The notes under the pieces: generated by a model
Database searches by the model: none
The model's input: the letters and a program-made list of their open reading frames with translations, nothing else
What the model was told of the DNA's origin: nothing
Assembly: GCF_900114015.1 (NCBI RefSeq)
Contig: NZ_FORN01000031.1
Location: forward strand, 1 to 64,000
Direction: 5' to 3'
Source of the DNA: Caulobacter sp. UNC279MFTsu5.1
GTDB taxonomy: Bacteria > Pseudomonadota > Alphaproteobacteria > Caulobacterales > Caulobacteraceae
DNA: 64,000 bases
In this document: positions 1 to 9,398 of the stretch, one piece after another
Layout: each line of letters begins with the position of its first letter
How positions within the stretch are numbered: the stretch's first letter is position 1
Made by a program: the position numbers and the translations under genes

Positions 1-445
1 CATACTGCTTGCACCTGAAGGCATGGGGAGGGCGCACGTACGGCGACCGATGCGGCCTTCGGGGGTGGACGAGCGGGAAGGCTTGTCCGTCGTGTTCCTT
101 CGGGGACGTCCCAGGTCGGTTCGGAGCAGGTTTCGCCTTGGTCGCGACGAAACTCCGGCGCCGGGGATAGATGGATCGAGCCGGCAGGCCTGGGCTGAAA
201 TCGCCCAGGCGGTCCGGGGTGCGCCAACACCCCGCCCGTCGGGGGCCTCCATCGGAGCGGGTTAAAAATCCGCGATCCGAAGGCTTCCGGATAACGGTTC
301 CGCGCGAAGCGCCTGTACTTCGTCGAAACGGTACACAACATCAAAGCTCTTCCGGGCGAGGCCCGGGCGCTTCGCACCCTTCCCATCAACTCAGCGGCTT
401 TCCGCGTGAGGACGAGATCCCTTGTCCGCCGCCCTGCGCGCCGCC
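1..445. other. Gene-free left edge with nested hairpins (possible structured RNA)
   Basis: I see no convincing protein gene here; the open frames have unnatural composition. The stretch does hold ordered inverted repeats. An outer pair at 170-175 and 248-253 (GATGGA/TCCATC) encloses two hairpins: 189-195 with 203-209 (CCTGGGC/GCCCAGG) and 215-221 with 228-234 (CGGGGTG/CACCCCG). A further hairpin lies at 352-366 (CCGGGC, loop GAG, GCCCGG). A closed helix around two internal helices is typical of a folded RNA, but I do not match it to tmRNA, RNase P, SRP RNA, 6S or a named riboswitch. It could also be part of a longer element that begins before the window. Strand is undecided. Confidence 0.3.
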
Positions 446-901
446 CTATCGGCGGTCCGCCATCTGGAACGGGGGGATCAGCACGCAGCGGGGCTGGCCG
501 TCGACCACCGCCACGCGCACGGCGCGCATCGAGGGCGGAGCGAAGAAGGCCTGGGCCTGGGGCGTCCTGACGGCCAGCAGGACCGGTCCGGTGAACTGGC
601 ACACGGGGTGCTCGCCGCCGCCTCTAGCGTCGGGCCGGTGGATGCACATCATGTGGCCGACGCGGTATTCGAAGCGGGCGTCGTCGAAGGCGGTGACCTT
701 GGCCTTGCCTGAACCGGCGGCGTAGTCCGCCGGGCCGACCGTGGGGCAGGGCGGTCCGTCCAGGCTCCAGGCCGCCGCCTCGGCGGCGCTGGCCTGTTTC
801 TGGCTGCTGTAGACGTGGGCCGCGGCCGCCAGGCCCAGGACGGCGACGCATGCCGCGCCGAGCGCCTGGCCAAGGCCGAGGATCCTGTTGGCCTTGGGCA
901 T
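446..901 (-). CDS. Small membrane-anchored hypothetical protein
   Basis: A 151-residue protein I do not recognise. It opens with a basic N terminus and a hydrophobic segment (about residues 8-29, rich in Leu, Ala, Val), so it is probably an inner-membrane anchor or uncleaved signal with the rest in the periplasm. The body has four Cys residues (CPTVG, MMCIH, PVCQF, RCVLI) that could form disulphides. It is transcribed away from murJ, the two sharing a 152-base divergent gap. Third-position GC is high, which supports it as a real gene. Function unknown. Confidence 0.6.
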   Translation of the reverse strand: MPKANRILGLGQALGAACVAVLGLAAAAHVYSSQKQASAAEAAAWSLDGPPCPTVGPADYAAGSGKAKVTAFDDARFEYRVGHMMCIHRPDARGGGEHPVCQFTGPVLLAVRTPQAQAFFAPPSMRAVRVAVVDGQPRCVLIPPFQMADRR

Positions 902-1053
902 GGCGGTCCGGTTCCGGGTTCGAGACGGCCGAGCCTAGCGACGCCGCCGGCGATCCGCCAGGGGGCGCCGCGGCGCGGCCCTGCACCGAAAATCCTCCGC
1001 CCCCGCCGCGTCGCTCGCTTGACGGCCTTTCGCCCAGCCCCCAGAAGCCATGC

Positions 1054-2691
1054 GTGACCGACGCGCCCCCCCCCGAACCCGTCCCGACCGCCCCGGCCCC
1101 CGCCAAGAAGGCCGGCGGCCTGCTGAAATCGTCGGCGATCTATTCCGGCCTGACCCTGGTCAGCCGGTTCATGGGCTTCGCCCGCGACCTGGCGGTCTCG
1201 TACCGGATGGGGGCCAGCGCCACCCCGGCGGCCGACGCCTACAACGCCGCCCTGGCCTTCCCGAACCTGTTTCGCCGGTTCTTCGCCGAGGGCGCCTTCG
1301 CCGCGGCCTTCGTGCCGGCCTACGCCAAGTCGCTGCAGCGCGACGGCGAGGAGACGGCCGACATCCTGGCCGCCGACGCCATGGCCAGCCTGGCGGCCGC
1401 CACCATCGTCATCACCCTGGTCTGCCAGCTGGCCATGCCCTGGCTGATGATGCTGATCAGCCCCGGCTTCGGCTGGGGCACCGAGAAGTACAAGCTGGCG
1501 GTGCTGCTGACCCAGATCACCATGCCCTACCTGCCGTGCATGGCCATCGTCGCCCACCTGTCGGGGGTGCTGAACGCCCGCGACCGCTTCGTGCTGTCGG
1601 CCGGGGCGCCGATCCTGCTGAACGTCGCCACCCTGATCTTCATCCTGCCCCAGACCACGGCCGTCGGGGCCGCCACCTGGGGCTCGGCCGGGGTGATCGT
1701 CGCCGGCGTCGCCCAGGCGGCCCTGCTGACCTGGGGCGTCAACAAGTCCGGAGCCAAGGTCCACTGGCGGCTGCCGCGCCTGACGCCGGAGGTGCGCGAG
1801 CTGATCGGCAAGGCCATTCCCGGGGCCCTGGCGGCCAGCGCCACCCAGGTCAACATCTTCATCTCCGGCAACCTGGCCAGCCATGTGCCCGGCGGCCGCT
1901 CCTGGCTGGCCACCGCCGACCGCCTGTACCAGCTGCCGCTGGGCCTGGTGGGGGTGGCGATCGGCGTGGCCCTGCTGCCGCGCCTGTCGCGGGCCGTGAA
2001 CACCGGCGACGGCGACGACGCCCAGACCGCCATGGACCAGGCCATCACCCTGGCGATGGCCCTGACCATTCCGGCCGCGGCGGCCCTGGTCGCCATGCCC
2101 GGCTTCCTGTCGGACGCCCTCTACACCCGCGGCCAGTTCACCAGCTTCGACGCCAGCCAGACGGCCTCGGCCCTGTTCTTCTACGGCCTGGGCACCCCGG
2201 CCTTCGTGCTGCAGCAGCTGTATTCGCGGGCCTTCTTCGCGCGGGGCGACACCAAGAGCCCGATGCGTTTCGCCCTGATTTCGGTGGCGATGAACATCGG
2301 CCTGGGCATCCTGCTGTTCAACCTGATCGGGGTGAAGGGCATCGCCGCCGCGACGGCCGTGGCCTCGTGGATCAATGTCGGCCAGATGGCGTTCGGCCTG
2401 TCGCGCAAGGGGCACTACAGCCCGTCCATGGCCACCTGGTCGCGGGTGGCGCGGATCCTGGCGGCCAGCGTCGCCATGGGCGGGGCCCTGGCCGCGGCCT
2501 CGCACTGGCGGCCGCTGATCGAGGCCCCGCTGCGCGAGCTGGGCCTGCGCGGCCACACCCTGGGGGCCAAGGAGTTCGCCCTGCTGCTGACCGTGCTGGT
2601 CGGCGGGGCGCTGTATCCGCCGCTGGTCTTCCTGTTCGGCGGGGTGACGCCGGCGGAGCTGAAGGGCGTGCTCAAGCGGGGCAAGGCTTAG
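1054..2691 (+). CDS. murJ: MurJ lipid II flippase
   Basis: An integral membrane protein of 545 residues that moves lipid II across the inner membrane for peptidoglycan synthesis (MOP exporter superfamily, formerly MviN). The first hydrophobic helix begins near residue 25, followed by the conserved SRFMGFARD stretch and the NLFRRFFAEGAF stretch, both hallmarks of MurJ; some fourteen hydrophobic segments follow. I start it at GTG 1054 because upstream in-frame sequence is proline-rich and unlike the family, and the overlapping ATG at 1050 is in another frame. The ribosome binding site is weak. trpS follows after a palindromic repeat. In other alphaproteobacteria murJ also precedes trpS, often after glnD, which is not seen here. 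Confidence 0.93.
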   Translation: MTDAPPPEPVPTAPAPAKKAGGLLKSSAIYSGLTLVSRFMGFARDLAVSYRMGASATPAADAYNAALAFPNLFRRFFAEGAFAAAFVPAYAKSLQRDGEETADILAADAMASLAAATIVITLVCQLAMPWLMMLISPGFGWGTEKYKLAVLLTQITMPYLPCMAIVAHLSGVLNARDRFVLSAGAPILLNVATLIFILPQTTAVGAATWGSAGVIVAGVAQAALLTWGVNKSGAKVHWRLPRLTPEVRELIGKAIPGALAASATQVNIFISGNLASHVPGGRSWLATADRLYQLPLGLVGVAIGVALLPRLSRAVNTGDGDDAQTAMDQAITLAMALTIPAAAALVAMPGFLSDALYTRGQFTSFDASQTASALFFYGLGTPAFVLQQLYSRAFFARGDTKSPMRFALISVAMNIGLGILLFNLIGVKGIAAATAVASWINVGQMAFGLSRKGHYSPSMATWSRVARILAASVAMGGALAAASHWRPLIEAPLRELGLRGHTLGAKEFALLLTVLVGGALYPPLVFLFGGVTPAELKGVLKRGKA

Positions 2692-2712
2692 GGGCGCTTC
2701 ATCGTCCCAACC

Positions 2713-2810
2713 GTTGTGATCCCGGAAGCCCCGCTGGGGCTGTCCGGGGCGAGGGCGGTGCGGCTGTCCTGGATCCCGGACAAGCGCTGCGCGCTTTCCG
2801 GGATGACAAC
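2713..2810. repeat. Dispersed long palindrome, type A copy 1
   Basis: An imperfect inverted repeat in the murJ-trpS gap. It begins GTTGTGATCCCGGAAGC and ends GCTTTCCGGGATGACAAC, with further internal complementarity around TGTCCGGG and CCCGGACA. The same GTCATCCCGG...CCGGGATGAC ends occur at 6760-6871 and 41246-41356, and related elements at 33255-33382 and 34178-34303. No open frame is supported. Confidence 0.8.
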
Positions 2811-2978
2811 CTTTGTCCAGCCCGCTAACCAGCAGTCATGGCTTCGATCGGTTCCTTCGCGCCGCGATGGCGCAGCTTCCGCTGATCCCGACCGCCGCGT
2901 CCCCTGCTTTCGAGGAGGGCGCGCGGCCCGCGCCGTTGCGCCGCCACCATATCCATTATCCGTTCCAGGGCTGAAGCC

Positions 2979-4013
<1,035 letters not shown>

Positions 4014-4032
4014 TCTTTCCTTCTCCCAATGG

Positions 4033-4060
4033 CCCTCTCCCTATGGGAGAGGGTTTCTTT
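4033..4060. terminator. Rho-independent terminator after trpS
   Basis: A nine-base-pair perfect hairpin (CCCTCTCCC, loop TAT, GGGAGAGGG) followed by TTTCTTT. It lies at the convergence of trpS and the P450 gene and actually contains the P450 stop codon (4041-4043). On the + strand it should end trpS transcription. Confidence 0.75.
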
Positions 4061-5330
4061 GGGGAATCCGCACCGGCAGGCTCTCATAGCCCTTCACGAA
4101 GCTGGAATAGACCCGCTTGGGCTCGCCCATCACCTCGATCTTCGGGAAGCGCTTGAGGATCTCCTCCCAGATGATCTTCAGCTGCAGCTCGGCCAGGCGG
4201 TTGCCGACGCAGCGGTGGATGCCGAAGCCGAACGACAGGTGGCGGCGGGCCTGGGGGCGGTCGATCAGGAAGGCGTTGGGATTGTCGATCACCGTCTCGT
4301 CGCGGTTGCCCGAGACGTACCACATCACGACCTTGTCGCCCTTCCTGATGGTCTTGCCCGACAGCTCGAAGTCCGCCACCGCCGTGCGCCGCATATAGGC
4401 CAGCGGCGTCTGCCAGCGGATGATCTCCGAGACCATGTTGGGGATCAGCGACGGGTCGGCCCGCAGCTTGGCCTCCTCGGCCGGGTTCTGGCTGAGGGCC
4501 AGCAGGCCGCCGGTGATCGAGTTGCGGGTGGTGTCGTTGCCGCCGACGATCAGCAGCAGGATGTTGCCCAGGTACTCCATCGGCGGCATGTTCCGCGTCG
4601 CCTCGCCATGGGCCAGCATCGAGATCAGGTCGTTGCCCGGCTCGGTGCTGTTGACGCGCTGGTTCCACAGCTCGGTGAAATAGGCCAGGCACTCCAGCAG
4701 CTCGGCCCGGCGCTGGTCCTCGCTGTCGACGATCCCGGCCCCCGGTATGGCGGTGGTGACGTCGGACCAGCGGGTCAGCTTGCGGCGCTCCTCCCAGGGG
4801 AAGTCGAACAGGGTGGCCAGCATCTGGGTGGTCAGCTCGATCGACACCTTGTCGACCCAGTCGAAGGTCTCGCCGATCGGCAGATCGTCCAGGATGCCGC
4901 CGACCCGCTCGCGGATCGTGCCCTCCAGCAAGGCCAGGTTCACCGGCGAGACGATCGGGCTGACGGTCTTGCGCTGGATGTCGTGCTTGGGCGGATCCAT
5001 GGCGATGAACATCGGCAGGACGAAGTCCTCGTCGAAGTTGCGGATCGTGATGCCGCCGAAACTGGAGTCCGACGAGAACACCTGGTGGGTGGTGTCGACG
5101 GTCATGATGTCGTTATAGCGGGTGATCGACCAGTAGGGCCCGTACTCGCTCTCGGCGCAGTAGTGCACCGGATCCTCGGCCCGCAGCCGCTCGAAATAGG
5201 GCCAGTGGGCGTCGGCCTGGAACAGGGCCGGATCGGCGACGTCGATCTGCTCCAGGGGCATGGCGTAGGCCTTGGCCCGCGCCGCGTCCTTCTGGGCGTC
5301 GCCGGAAAGATCGATGGCTCCGTCGCTCAT
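4041..5330 (-). CDS. CYP153-family cytochrome P450 (alkane/fatty-acid omega-hydroxylase)
   Basis: A soluble bacterial P450 of 429 residues. The I-helix motif GGNDTTRNS, the ExxR helix (EIIRW) and the heme loop HLSFGFGIHRCVGNRLAE with the thiolate Cys are all present. These sequences resemble CYP153, whose members hydroxylate terminal carbons of medium-chain alkanes, alcohols or fatty acids; a CYP153 has been described in C. crescentus. I start it at 5330 because GGGGAGGTCGCC immediately precedes that ATG, giving the usual MSDGAIDL-type N terminus; an upstream in-frame ATG would add 18 residues without a good ribosome binding site. No ferredoxin or ferredoxin reductase gene is nearby, so electron partners must be encoded elsewhere. 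A 14-base palindrome lies just upstream. Confidence 0.88.
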   Translation of the reverse strand: MSDGAIDLSGDAQKDAARAKAYAMPLEQIDVADPALFQADAHWPYFERLRAEDPVHYCAESEYGPYWSITRYNDIMTVDTTHQVFSSDSSFGGITIRNFDEDFVLPMFIAMDPPKHDIQRKTVSPIVSPVNLALLEGTIRERVGGILDDLPIGETFDWVDKVSIELTTQMLATLFDFPWEERRKLTRWSDVTTAIPGAGIVDSEDQRRAELLECLAYFTELWNQRVNSTEPGNDLISMLAHGEATRNMPPMEYLGNILLLIVGGNDTTRNSITGGLLALSQNPAEEAKLRADPSLIPNMVSEIIRWQTPLAYMRRTAVADFELSGKTIRKGDKVVMWYVSGNRDETVIDNPNAFLIDRPQARRHLSFGFGIHRCVGNRLAELQLKIIWEEILKRFPKIEVMGEPKRVYSSFVKGYESLPVRIPQRNPLP

Positions 5331-5356
5331 GGCGACCTCCCCTGAAAATCTTGGGT

Positions 5357-5370
5357 GAAACAACTGTTTC
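5357..5370. promoter_or_regulatory. Palindromic operator candidate between P450 and nfu
   Basis: GAAACA-AC-TGTTTC is a perfect inverted repeat with a two-base centre. It lies 27 bases upstream of the P450 start and about 90 bases upstream of the divergent Fe-S scaffold gene. Its size and symmetry fit a dimeric repressor such as a TetR-family protein, though no regulator gene is adjacent. The role is inferred from position and symmetry only. Confidence 0.4.
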
Positions 5371-5463
5371 GACGATGGAGCCATAACGCGGTTCGTTTGT
5401 CACGATGACGCAAGGGGCAGCCGGCCTCTTGTCCTGGCGGCCTCTCGGGTCCATTTCTCCGGC

Positions 5464-6033
5464 ATGTTCATCCAGACCGAAACCACGCCCAATCCCGAGG
5501 TCCTGAAGTTCCTGCCCGGCCGCGAAGTGCTGGGGGAGGGCGCGCGGGAGTTCAAGACGGCCGAGGAGGGCGACGCCTCGCCCCTGGCCGAGGCCCTGTT
5601 CCGCCTGGGCGACGTCAACCGCGTGTTCTTCGGCCCGGACTTCCTGACGGTGACCAAGGCCGAGGGCGCGGAGTGGCCGCACCTGAAGGCGCCGATCCTG
5701 GCCGCCATCATGGACCACTTCACCAGCGGCCGGCCCCTGCTGCTGGACCAGGCCGAAAGCGGCCACGACGAGGACGGGGTCTACGACGAGGAAACCTCGC
5801 AGATCGTCGCCGAGATCAAGGACCTGCTCGACACCCGCATCCGCCCGGCCGTGGCCCAGGACGGCGGCGACATCGTGTTCAGCAAGTTCGAGCCGGCCAC
5901 CGGCGTGGTCTGGCTGCACATGCGCGGCGCCTGCTCGGGCTGCCCGTCGTCCTCGGCGACGCTGAAGGCCGGCGTCGAGAACATGCTCAAGCACTATGTG
6001 CCGGAAGTGACCCGGGTCGAGCAGACGCTCTAG
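5464..6033 (+). CDS. Nfu/NifU-type iron-sulfur cluster carrier
   Basis: A 189-residue Fe-S delivery protein. Residues 1-90 match the Nfu N-terminal domain (MFIQTETTPNPEVLKFLPG opening) and residues 100-185 the NifU C-terminal domain with the cluster-binding pair Cys157-x-x-Cys160 in GACSGCPSSS. Proteins of this two-domain layout pass 4Fe-4S clusters to targets in the cytoplasm; MiaB and MoaA, both Fe-S enzymes encoded in this window, are possible clients by inference. It is transcribed divergently from the P450 gene. Confidence 0.93.
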   Translation: MFIQTETTPNPEVLKFLPGREVLGEGAREFKTAEEGDASPLAEALFRLGDVNRVFFGPDFLTVTKAEGAEWPHLKAPILAAIMDHFTSGRPLLLDQAESGHDEDGVYDEETSQIVAEIKDLLDTRIRPAVAQDGGDIVFSKFEPATGVVWLHMRGACSGCPSSSATLKAGVENMLKHYVPEVTRVEQTL

Positions 6034-6150
6034 GCGTCCGCCGCGTGCGCCCGCGTGCAAGCCTTTGCGCGCGCCGAGCCTTGCCAGCGCCTTCGCGCCT
6101 CCTTATCGTAACTGTATAAGTTGCAATTATATCGCCCATAAGGATCGCTG

Positions 6151-6738
6151 ATGGCCAGGCTCGCCGACACGGCTCTCGACCAACTGTTCACGAAGGCCCG
6201 CACGCGCAACGGCTGGAGCGATCAGCCCATCCCCGAACCGGTGCTGCGCCAGCTGTACGACCTGGTGAAGTTCGGCCCGACCGCGGCCAACACCACCCCG
6301 GCCCGGTTCATCTTCGTCCAGAGCCCCGAGGCCAAGGCCCGGCTGGCGGCCCTGTCCTCGGGCTCGAACGGCCCCAAGATCCTGCAGGCGCCGGTGACGG
6401 TGATCGTCGGCTACGACCTGGACTTCCCCGAGACCCTGGACCGCCTGTTCCCCAACGCGCCGGGGGCCAAGCACTGGTTCGGCGACGCCGTGGCCAAGGA
6501 GTGGGGCGCGCTGCGCAACAGCTCGCTGCAGGGCGGCTATTTCATCATGGCCGCGCGGGCCCTGGGCCTGGACACCGGCCCGATGTCGGGCTTCGACAAC
6601 GCCGCCGTCGACAAGGAATTCTTCGAGGGCACGAACATCAAGTCCAACTTCATCGTCTCGATCGGCTACGGCACCGAAGAGAACCTGTTCCCCCGCAATC
6701 CGCGCCTGGACTTCGAGGAAGCCGCGAAGATCGTTTGA
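6151..6738 (+). CDS. Nitroreductase-family FMN oxidoreductase, RutE/HadB-like
   Basis: A 195-residue NAD(P)H:FMN oxidoreductase. The length, the early [15 protein letters not shown] segment, the [13 protein letters not shown] segment and the [11 protein letters not shown] segment agree with the RutE/HadB group, whose E. coli member reduces malonic semialdehyde in uracil breakdown. The other rut genes are absent here, so the substrate is open. The ATG at 6151 has AAGGA eight bases upstream. It stands alone, followed by a palindromic repeat. The A/T-rich stretch just upstream (about 6108-6142) probably holds its promoter. Confidence 0.85.
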   Translation: MARLADTALDQLFTKARTRNGWSDQPIPEPVLRQLYDLVKFGPTAANTTPARFIFVQSPEAKARLAALSSGSNGPKILQAPVTVIVGYDLDFPETLDRLFPNAPGAKHWFGDAVAKEWGALRNSSLQGGYFIMAARALGLDTGPMSGFDNAAVDKEFFEGTNIKSNFIVSIGYGTEENLFPRNPRLDFEEAAKIV

Positions 6739-6759
6739 TTTCGCTCTGAGACTTCAAAG

Positions 6760-6871
6760 GTTGTCATCCCGGCCGTAGCGCAGCGAAGAGCCGGGACCCA
6801 GGGGAACCGCACCGCATCCGCCCAGTCCCCTGGATCCCGGACAGCCTCTGCGAGGCTTCCGGGATGACAAC
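6760..6871. repeat. Dispersed long palindrome, type A copy 2
   Basis: Begins GTTGTCATCCCGG and ends CCGGGATGACAAC, with a second complementary pair inside (GGGACCCAGGGGA and TCCCCTGGATCCC). It fills the gap between the nitroreductase and the first lipoprotein gene and strongly resembles copies 1 and 5. Transcribed, it would form a long stem and may act as a terminator or mRNA end. Confidence 0.85.
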
Positions 6872-6923
6872 TTCTTTGTGCATCGGATGCACATCCCGCC
6901 GACCCGGTGCTAAAAGGCGCCCC

Positions 6924-7574
6924 ATGACCCAGCGCCTCGTCCTGATCGCCGCCCCGCTGCTGCTGCTCGCCGCCTGCGGCCCGGCCAAGCAAGCCGACAC
7001 CGCCCCGCCGCCCGCCGCCTCGTCCTCCGAGGTCCCCAAGTCCGGGCCGGTCGCCATCGCGGTCACGCCCTATGTCGGCGGGCCGCTGCACGTGCGCGCC
7101 GACGGCGTGGGCCCGATCACCGGCGAGACGGCCTTCGATCTGGCGACCATCAAGGCCCTGTTCCCCAAGGCGGTGGTCAAGAGCGCCTTCATCCACACCG
7201 GCGAGGGTCCGCCCGGACCGATCCTCACCGTCGAGCAGGACAATGTTCCGCTGCTGGAGATCGGCAAGGACGCGGAAGGCGGCATCGGCGAGATCCGCCT
7301 GGCGGGCGGGCCTGTCGAGGGTCCCAAGGGCGAGGCCCTGCTCGGAAAGTGGGCGGACCTGTCCTTCGACATCGCCCAGTGCCGGGCCGGCGAGGGCCGC
7401 ACGGTCAACCAGACGGTCTGCGTGCGCCCCGAGGCCCCGACCGTGTCCTATGTGTTCGGCGTGCCCGGCTGGGCCAAGGGCGGCCTGCCGCCGGTCGAGA
7501 CCCTGAAAGCCAAGGGCCAGCTGAACGAATTCGTCTGGCGCCCGGCCGAGAAGGCCGCCGTCGGCGCGGCCTGA
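6924..7574 (+). CDS. Lipoprotein, DUF1131-like, first of a tandem pair
   Basis: A 216-residue lipoprotein. The signal MTQRLVLIAAPLLLLAACG has a clear lipobox (LAAC), so the mature chain starts at Cys19 and is lipid-anchored. The conserved core (GPITGETAFDLATIKALFPK, then a short acid/basic-patterned sheet region) resembles the DUF1131 family, whose E. coli member YfeY is an envelope-stress lipoprotein; this match is from memory. I chose ATG 6924 because the signal peptide begins there; an upstream ATG adds 20 residues of repeat-derived sequence. The next gene, four bases downstream, is a paralogue. Confidence 0.75.
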   Translation: MTQRLVLIAAPLLLLAACGPAKQADTAPPPAASSSEVPKSGPVAIAVTPYVGGPLHVRADGVGPITGETAFDLATIKALFPKAVVKSAFIHTGEGPPGPILTVEQDNVPLLEIGKDAEGGIGEIRLAGGPVEGPKGEALLGKWADLSFDIAQCRAGEGRTVNQTVCVRPEAPTVSYVFGVPGWAKGGLPPVETLKAKGQLNEFVWRPAEKAAVGAA

Positions 7575-7578
7575 CCCG

Positions 7579-8235
7579 ATGCTGCGACACCTGATCCTCG
7601 CCGCGCCGCTGCTGGCCCTGGCCGCCTGCGGCCCGGCCGACAAGCCCGCGGGGTCGAAGAGCGGCGCGCCCGCGACCGCCGCTCCGGCCCCCGCCGTGGT
7701 GACGCGCCAGGACGCGTCCGGAGCCGTCGACCGCTTCATGCCCTATGCGGGCGGCCCTCTGGCGCTGGACGAATTCTCGGTCGGTCCGATCATGGCCCAG
7801 ACCGATTTTTCCCTGGACGCCATCCAGCCCCGGTTCCCGAAAGCCGCGGTCAAGGCCGCCTTCCTGCATCAGGGACCTGGCGAGCCGACGCCGATCATCA
7901 CCATCGAGCAGGGCGGGGGCGTGATCGAGATCCAGGGCAATCCCGGCACGACCAAGGTCGGCGACATCCGCGTCTCGGGCGGGACGCCCCAAGGTCCGCG
8001 CGGTGAAACGCTCGGCCTGAGGTGGGCGAACGCCGACATGGACTATCCGCGCTGCTGGATGGGCAAGGACCGCGACGCCCACGCGGTGATCTGCACCCAG
8101 CCCGGCGAGCCGGTGCTGCGCTACCTGTTCGCCGTGCCCGGCTGGACGCAGGACACGATGCCGTCCGAGGCGGTGCTGCGCGAAAAGGCCACCCTGCGCG
8201 AGTTCCTCTGGCGCGGCGGAGCGCCGACCCAATGA
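7579..8235 (+). CDS. Lipoprotein, DUF1131-like, second of a tandem pair
   Basis: A 218-residue lipoprotein homologous to the preceding one. It has a lipobox (LALAACGP), an Ala/Pro-rich linker, then the same core pattern: PYAGGPLALDEFSVGPI, a ...RFPKAAVKAAFLHQGPGEP segment and a C-terminal RYLFAVPGW that corresponds to YVFGVPGW in its neighbour. The pair arose by tandem duplication and has diverged substantially. Its stop overlaps the tsaB start (ATGA), so the lipoproteins and tsaB-rimI are likely one operon. Function not established. Confidence 0.75.
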   Translation: MLRHLILAAPLLALAACGPADKPAGSKSGAPATAAPAPAVVTRQDASGAVDRFMPYAGGPLALDEFSVGPIMAQTDFSLDAIQPRFPKAAVKAAFLHQGPGEPTPIITIEQGGGVIEIQGNPGTTKVGDIRVSGGTPQGPRGETLGLRWANADMDYPRCWMGKDRDAHAVICTQPGEPVLRYLFAVPGWTQDTMPSEAVLREKATLREFLWRGGAPTQ

Positions 8236-8888
8236 TTCCCTCTTCCTTGGTTTTGGCCATCGACACCTGCCTGGCCGCCAGCTCGGTCGCGATCCTGGAC
8301 GGCGACGCCGTCCGCGCGGCCCGCAGCGAGCCGATGACCCGCGGCCATCAGGAGCGCATCGCCGTCCTGGCTCGCGAAGTGGCGGCCGAAGCCGGGGTGA
8401 AGTTCGTCGACCTGACCCGCATCGCCGTCACCGTCGGCCCCGGCTCGTTCACCGGCCTGCGCGTGGGCCTGTCGTTCGCCAAGGGCCTGGCCACGGCCCT
8501 GTCGATCCCCTGCGTCGGGGTCAACACCCTGGAGGCCCTGGCCGCCTCGGCGGACGCGACCGGCTTCGTGGCCGGCGTGCTCGACGCCAAGATGGGCCAA
8601 GTCTATTTGCAGATCTTCGACGGCGGAAAGGCGCTGATGGCCCCCGACGCCCTGGAGGTCGGCGTCGCCGCCGCCCGCCTGGCCGAGCTCTACTCCGGCG
8701 GGCCGGCGACCCTGGTCGGCTCCGGCGCGCCGCTGGTCGCCGACGTCCTGCCGGACGCCGCGGTGTTGAGCCCGGCCTATCCCGACCCGGTCGCCGTTGC
8801 CCGCCTGGCCGCCGCCCGGCCGGCTCCCGGCCATTCGCCCCGGCCGCTCTATCTGCGGGCGCCCTACGCCGTGGCGCCGGCCGCATGA
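8232..8888 (+). CDS. tsaB: TsaB, tRNA threonylcarbamoyladenosine synthesis factor
   Basis: A 218-residue ASKHA-fold protein that partners TsaD and TsaE to make N6-threonylcarbamoyladenosine on ANN-decoding tRNAs. The N terminus LAIDTCLAASSVAI and the motif VTVGPGSFTGLRVGLSFAKGL are diagnostic. The start overlaps the previous stop as ATGA and the end overlaps rimI in the same way, so translation is probably coupled. The tsaB-rimI pairing is common in alphaproteobacteria. Confidence 0.93.
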   Translation: MIPSSLVLAIDTCLAASSVAILDGDAVRAARSEPMTRGHQERIAVLAREVAAEAGVKFVDLTRIAVTVGPGSFTGLRVGLSFAKGLATALSIPCVGVNTLEALAASADATGFVAGVLDAKMGQVYLQIFDGGKALMAPDALEVGVAAARLAELYSGGPATLVGSGAPLVADVLPDAAVLSPAYPDPVAVARLAAARPAPGHSPRPLYLRAPYAVAPAA

Positions 8889-9337
8889 TCCTGCGTCCCG
8901 TCGGGCTGGAAGCCTGCTTCACCCTGGCCGACCTGCACGACCGCGCCTTCGACCGGCCCTGGTCGGCGGAAGAGTTCGAGACCCTGCTCAAGGGTCCCGG
9001 CGCCTTCGCAATTCTCGGCGAGGCGGGCGATCCGGAGGAGCCGAAGGGCTTCATCCTGTGCCGCGCCGTCGCCGGCGAGGCCGAGATCCTGACGATCGCG
9101 GTCGACCCGGCCGCCCGCCGTCGCGGCTGGGGCGCGGCCCTGGTCGAGATGGCGGCGGGCGTCGCCCGGGAAGCCGCCGCCTTCGAGATGTTCCTGGAGG
9201 TCGCGGCCGACAATCTGGCGGCGATCCGGCTCTACGAGACCACCGGTTTTGGGCGCGTGGGCCTGAGAAAAGGCTATTATCCCCATCCGGATGGGGCCAA
9301 GGACGCGGTGGTGATGCGCCGGGTGCTTAACAGCTAG
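8885..9337 (+). CDS. rimI: RimI-like GNAT N-acetyltransferase
   Basis: A 150-residue GNAT acetyltransferase. The acetyl-CoA binding signature lies around AEILTIAVDPAARRRGWGAAL (motif A: R/Q-x-x-G-x-G/A region), followed by FLEVAADNLAAIRLYETTGF, the typical motif-B ending. RimI acetylates ribosomal protein S18, and in many bacteria a RimI homologue sits beside tsaB as here. The ATGA overlap with tsaB and position before fur support the assignment. Confidence 0.88.
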   Translation: MILRPVGLEACFTLADLHDRAFDRPWSAEEFETLLKGPGAFAILGEAGDPEEPKGFILCRAVAGEAEILTIAVDPAARRRGWGAALVEMAAGVAREAAAFEMFLEVAADNLAAIRLYETTGFGRVGLRKGYYPHPDGAKDAVVMRRVLNS

Positions 9338-9398
9338 CGGCCAAGCCCCTATCTTGCCCGCGAATCTGGCTTGGATTCATCTTTCCGGAGACGCCGCC

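Noticed and set aside
171..725. A 184-codon + strand frame over the left edge
   Set aside because: Pro/Ser/Arg-rich with no codon bias, and overlaps a better-supported minus-strand gene.
649..2556. A 635-codon minus-strand frame opposite murJ
   Set aside because: Arg/Gly/Gln-rich antisense shadow with no domain; MurJ on the + strand explains the codon bias.
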